Shown in pieces: positions 6,502 to 8,913 of a DNA stretch of 8,913 nt. The stretch spans positions 1 through 8,913 of the forward strand of contig CAUJGI010000715.1 in the NCBI GenBank assembly GCA_963169155.1, written 5' to 3'. The position numbers were made by a program, and so were the translations under genes. Within the stretch, counting starts at the first letter, position 1, and each line of letters starts with the position of its first letter. Source of the DNA: Chloroflexota bacterium. Its GTDB lineage: Bacteria; Chloroflexota; Anaerolineae; Promineifilales; Promineifilaceae. The notes under the pieces are model-generated. The model did no database searches, was not told the DNA's origin, and was given only the letters and a program-made list of their open reading frames with translations.

Positions 6502-7981
6502 TCAAAAAATCCGCACACCTTTCTCCAATCACAAAGCAGGTCAAATTTGGGTTCACGCCAATCATGGTGGGGAAGATGGAGGCGTCGGCAATTCGTAAAT
6601 TTTCCAGGCCATAAACGCGCAGGTGGGGATCGACAACGGCCGTTTCATCCCCAGCCGCGCCCATTTTGCAGGTACCGGCGGGATGGTACACCGTGTTGGC
6701 CGTGCGCCGCACGTAAGCCAGGATTGCCTCATCCGTCTGCACCGCCGGGCCGGGCGACAGCTCTTGTTTGATCCACTGCTTCAGCGCGGGCTGCTCTGCC
6801 AGCTCGCGGGCGAGCTTGATTCCCGCCACCATCACCTGCTCGTCGTGCCCTGCCGGGTCGGTGAAGTAGGCAAAATCAATGCGCGGCGGATCGGCCGGAT
6901 TGGCCGAGCGCAGCCGCACCGTGCCCTGGCTTTTGGCGCGGGTCACGTTGGGCGTCAGGGCAAAGCCGTTGGTGGTGGTGGGGTAGCCCTCCGGCGCCGT
7001 GTTCATGTCGAACGGCTCCGTGCCAAAATGAAACATCAAATCGGGCGCGTCCAGCCCCGGCTGCGTAAAGGCAAACAGCCCCAGTTCCCACAACTGGGTG
7101 GTCTCCTGCGGCACCGGGCGAGTGGCCTCCCAGTTGACGACACCTTCGGGATGGTCCAGCAAATTCTGGCCTATGCCGGGCAGATGATGCTGCACCTCGA
7201 TGCCCACTTCCTGCAAATGTTCCCCCGGCCCAATACCGGAGAGCATCAGCAGCTTGGGCGTGTCAAACGCGCCGCAGCACAAAATGATTTCCCGTTCGGC
7301 AAACACGGGGCCGTCTGGGGTTAATACGCCTACGGCGCGACGGCCGTCCAGCAAAATCTGGCGCACAAAACAGTTGGTGTAGAACTGAATACGGCCGTCC
7401 CACTGCGCCAGCGGATGTAAATAAGCCACCGAACTGGAGTGGCGTACGTGCCCCTTTTTGTTGAGCATAAACCATCCCACGCCTGGAGCCACCGGGTCGC
7501 GATCAAAGTAAAGCACCGGGAAACCGGCCTGCTCGGCGGCTTTTAAGAAGGCCGTGCCCAGGCTGTTGAGCGGTTCGGGAAACTCCAGGCTCACTTTTTC
7601 TTTGACGCGGTTGATGAACGGCCGTACTGCTTCCGGTCCCCAGCCCACGGCACCGGCGGCTTCCCAGGTGCGCAAGTCTGTCTCTGGCGGCCAGAAGGCA
7701 ATGCAGGAGTTGTGTGAGCTGCATCCGCCCAACATTTTACCGCGCGCATGGCGGATACGGCCGTTGCCCCGCACCTGTGGTTCAATGAGGTAGTCAAAAT
7801 CGAGCGGCGTGCGCAGCAGCTTGGGCCAGTTGCGCAGCGTCAGGATCGCGTCGTCCCCTTCATCGCTTGGCCCTGCTTCAAACAGCGCCACCTGCACACC
7901 CGGCTGCTCGGCCAATCGCGCTGCGACCACTGCCCCAGCCGTGCCCCCACCTACCACAATGTAATCAAATTGGGTTTTCAT
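6491..7981 (-). CDS. codA: Choline oxidase-like GMC flavoenzyme
   Basis: This 496-residue GMC oxidoreductase probably oxidises choline to betaine aldehyde and on to glycine betaine, reducing oxygen. The FAD-binding GGGTAG is at 11-16 with Glu35 for the ribose. GMC signature 1 spans 80-95 (RGKMLGGCSSHNSCIA) and signature 2 spans 237-252 (GAFDTPKLLMLSGIGP). From recalled Arthrobacter choline oxidase (CodA), the matches are His90 (FAD-linking His99), Ser92 (Ser101), His277 and Glu279 (His310, Glu312), Trp298 (Trp331), His318 (His351), His433 (His466) and Asn477 (Asn510). All of those after the N-terminal part keep a constant offset of 33. CodA is about 50 residues longer. ATG 7981 has AAGGTG about 7 bp upstream. 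It is the first gene of a probable operon with the betaine/choline ATPase and permease. The alternative is a choline dehydrogenase (BetA), which the covalent-His motif makes less likely. Confidence 0.85.
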   Translation of the reverse strand: MKTQFDYIVVGGGTAGAVVAARLAEQPGVQVALFEAGPSDEGDDAILTLRNWPKLLRTPLDFDYLIEPQVRGNGRIRHARGKMLGGCSSHNSCIAFWPPETDLRTWEAAGAVGWGPEAVRPFINRVKEKVSLEFPEPLNSLGTAFLKAAEQAGFPVLYFDRDPVAPGVGWFMLNKKGHVRHSSSVAYLHPLAQWDGRIQFYTNCFVRQILLDGRRAVGVLTPDGPVFAEREIILCCGAFDTPKLLMLSGIGPGEHLQEVGIEVQHHLPGIGQNLLDHPEGVVNWEATRPVPQETTQLWELGLFAFTQPGLDAPDLMFHFGTEPFDMNTAPEGYPTTTNGFALTPNVTRAKSQGTVRLRSANPADPPRIDFAYFTDPAGHDEQVMVAGIKLARELAEQPALKQWIKQELSPGPAVQTDEAILAYVRRTANTVYHPAGTCKMGAAGDETAVVDPHLRVYGLENLRIADASIFPTMIGVNPNLTCFVIGERCADFLSGE

Positions 7982-8046
7982 CCGTCGACACCTTCAGCAA
8001 AGATTCCGTAGTGTACCTGCCTTGCCTCATTTTGCCATTGCCCAGG

Positions 8047-8074
8047 TTGTATCAAATGACACAGCCTATATAAT
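8047..8074 (+). promoter_or_regulatory. Sigma-70-type promoter for the acyltransferase gene
   Basis: TTGTAT (8047-8052) and TATAAT (8069-8074) are separated by 16 bp in the divergent gap between the GMC and acyltransferase genes. Transcription would start near 8081 and leave a leader of about 80 bases that includes a short repeat tract. I found no equally good promoter on the minus strand for the GMC gene. Confidence 0.6.
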
Positions 8075-8103
8075 CCCGTAACAACAATATTAGGCGAGCC
8101 GCG

Positions 8104-8146
8104 CCAACCGGCAACCTGCCACTTGCCAACCGGCAAACTTGCCAAC
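8104..8146. repeat. Degenerate CCAACCGGCAA / TTGCCAAC repeats in acyltransferase leader
   Basis: CCAACCGGCAA occurs at 8104-8114 and 8126-8136, and TTGCCAAC occurs at 8123-8130 and 8139-8146. TTGCC/GGCAA pairs (8123-8127 with 8132-8136) could form small hairpins in the leader RNA. The unit resembles the GTTTGCCA tract at 6436-6451. It lies just upstream of the likely start codon at 8162 and makes upstream start codons suspect. Confidence 0.5.
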
Positions 8147-8161
8147 AATCGTTCAATAATT

Positions 8162-8851
8162 ATGTTTCTCAAAATCTTTCGACTCGTTTGCCGCTTCATT
8201 TTGCGGATGATTGCCCGAATTGATGCCTCAGGACTGGAGCGTGTTCCGCCAACGGGTGCCTGTCTGGCCGTCAGCAACCATCTAGGCCGATTAGACGCCA
8301 TGGTGGCGATAGTCTTGTCTGATCGGGATGACGTTATCCTGATGGTGGCCGAAAAATACCAGGCGTACTGGATTTGGCGCTGGGTGGCTCGTAATTTGGA
8401 CGCGCTCTGGCTGGACCGTCACGCCACCGATTTTCACACGCTGCGCGAGGTGCAGAAGCGGCTGAAGGCGGGGGGCATTGCCGCCGTCGCGCCAGAAGGT
8501 ACACGCAGCGCCACCGGGCAGATGCAGCCGGGCAAACCGGGGGTGGCTTACCTGGCGGCCAAAACGGGGACACCCATCCTGCCTATGGCCATTACCGGCA
8601 CCTGGGACAAGGAGGTGTACGGCCGTCTCAAACGATTCCGCCGACTAGACATCACCATTCGCATTGGCGAGCCGTTTACCGTGCCGCCGCTGCCCCGCCG
8701 TAACAAGGACGAGTTTCTGCAGCAAACCACCGACGAAATGATGTGCCGCGTCGCCGCTCTGCTGCCGCCGGAATACCGGGGCGTCTATGCAGAGCATCCC
8801 CGGCTGCAAGAGTTGCTGTCAGATCAGATTAAAAAGGAGATTGGAGATTAG
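8162..8851 (+). CDS. plsC: 1-acyl-sn-glycerol-3-phosphate acyltransferase-like protein (PlsC family)
   Basis: This 229-residue protein probably transfers an acyl chain to lysophosphatidic acid or a related lipid at the inner membrane face. The catalytic HX4D motif is NHLGRLD (39-45, His40 and Asp45). The phosphate-binding motif is PEGTRS (111-116), followed by KPGVAYLAAKTGTPILPMAI (125-144), which contains the family's late GxxxLA and P motifs. Residues 1-20 (MFLKIFRLVCRFILRMIARI) form a basic amphipathic or membrane-binding helix. The frame is open upstream to TTG 8123, but those residues are read from the repeat tract and look unlike this family, so ATG 8162 is preferred even though no clear ribosome binding site precedes it. 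The C-terminal codons and stop lie in a heptamer repeat. Exact acceptor specificity is unknown, as PlsC relatives acylate various lysolipids. Confidence 0.85.
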   Translation: MFLKIFRLVCRFILRMIARIDASGLERVPPTGACLAVSNHLGRLDAMVAIVLSDRDDVILMVAEKYQAYWIWRWVARNLDALWLDRHATDFHTLREVQKRLKAGGIAAVAPEGTRSATGQMQPGKPGVAYLAAKTGTPILPMAITGTWDKEVYGRLKRFRRLDITIRIGEPFTVPPLPRRNKDEFLQQTTDEMMCRVAALLPPEYRGVYAEHPRLQELLSDQIKKEIGD

Positions 8852-8863
8852 AGATTGGAGATT
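8836..8863. repeat. Heptamer tandem repeat GGAGATT x4 across the acyltransferase stop codon
   Basis: GGAGATT (8836-8842), GGAGATT (8843-8849), AGAGATT (8850-8856) and GGAGATT (8857-8863) are head to tail. The stop TAG (8849-8851) exists because of the single G-to-A change at the start of the third unit. The remaining bases to 8913 are AT-rich and show no gene. Confidence 0.65.
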
Positions 8864-8913
8864 TGGAGCGTTTGTTATGTAATTGGCAGAAAGTTTTACA
8901 AAATAAATTAGCG

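Noticed and set aside
5527..6771. A 414-codon open frame on the plus strand across the ATPase and GMC genes
   Set aside because: It spans two intact minus-strand genes and their gap, and the product has no coherent domain.
8123..8161. Upstream TTG extension of the acyltransferase
   Set aside because: The extra 13 residues are read from a repeat tract, TTG has no ribosome binding site, and ATG 8162 gives a typical family N-terminus.

Overview
The window is about 58% G+C by eye, densely coded, and looks like a chromosomal segment of an uncultured Chloroflexota bacterium (Anaerolineae/Caldilineae type). That placement is an inference from gene content, lipoprotein and permease style, and intergenic repeats; no marker gene is present to prove it. 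There are no tRNA or rRNA genes, CRISPR arrays, transposases, phage genes or defence genes.

Layout. (1) Bases 2-843, plus strand: the 3' end of a sulfide:quinone-oxidoreductase-like flavoprotein, followed by a 49-residue small protein with a good ribosome binding site. (2) Bases 1027-2046, plus strand: a lipoprotein substrate-binding protein of the glycine betaine/choline (OpuAC/ProX) family with its own extended -10 promoter and a strong terminator. (3) Bases 2332-3171, plus strand: a molybdate-type ABC permease (ModB) with no binding protein or ATPase beside it. (4) Bases 3258-7981, minus strand, read from right to left: a choline-oxidase-like GMC flavoenzyme, a betaine-type ABC ATPase and a 687-residue permease made of two fused ProW/OpuAB-type halves. 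(5) Bases 8162-8851, plus strand, divergent from the GMC gene: a PlsC-type acyltransferase.

How the genes fit together. The binding lipoprotein, ATPase and double permease form a complete importer for choline or glycine betaine, although the binding protein is on the other strand and is separated from the rest by modB. The GMC enzyme keeps every active-site residue I can recall from Arthrobacter choline oxidase, so imported choline could be converted to glycine betaine by one enzyme. That fits the absence of a betaine-aldehyde dehydrogenase in the window. The module would supply an osmoprotectant.

The most unusual signals are in the DNA rather than in a new gene system. The 8-bp palindrome ACGGCCGT occurs 20 times in 8.9 kb, in all three codon frames and once between genes, where about 0.2 would be expected by base composition. 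In addition, the short gaps between genes hold degenerate tandem repeats of 7-8 bp, each gap with its own unit, and three stop codons lie inside these repeats. I see no clearly undescribed multi-gene system.
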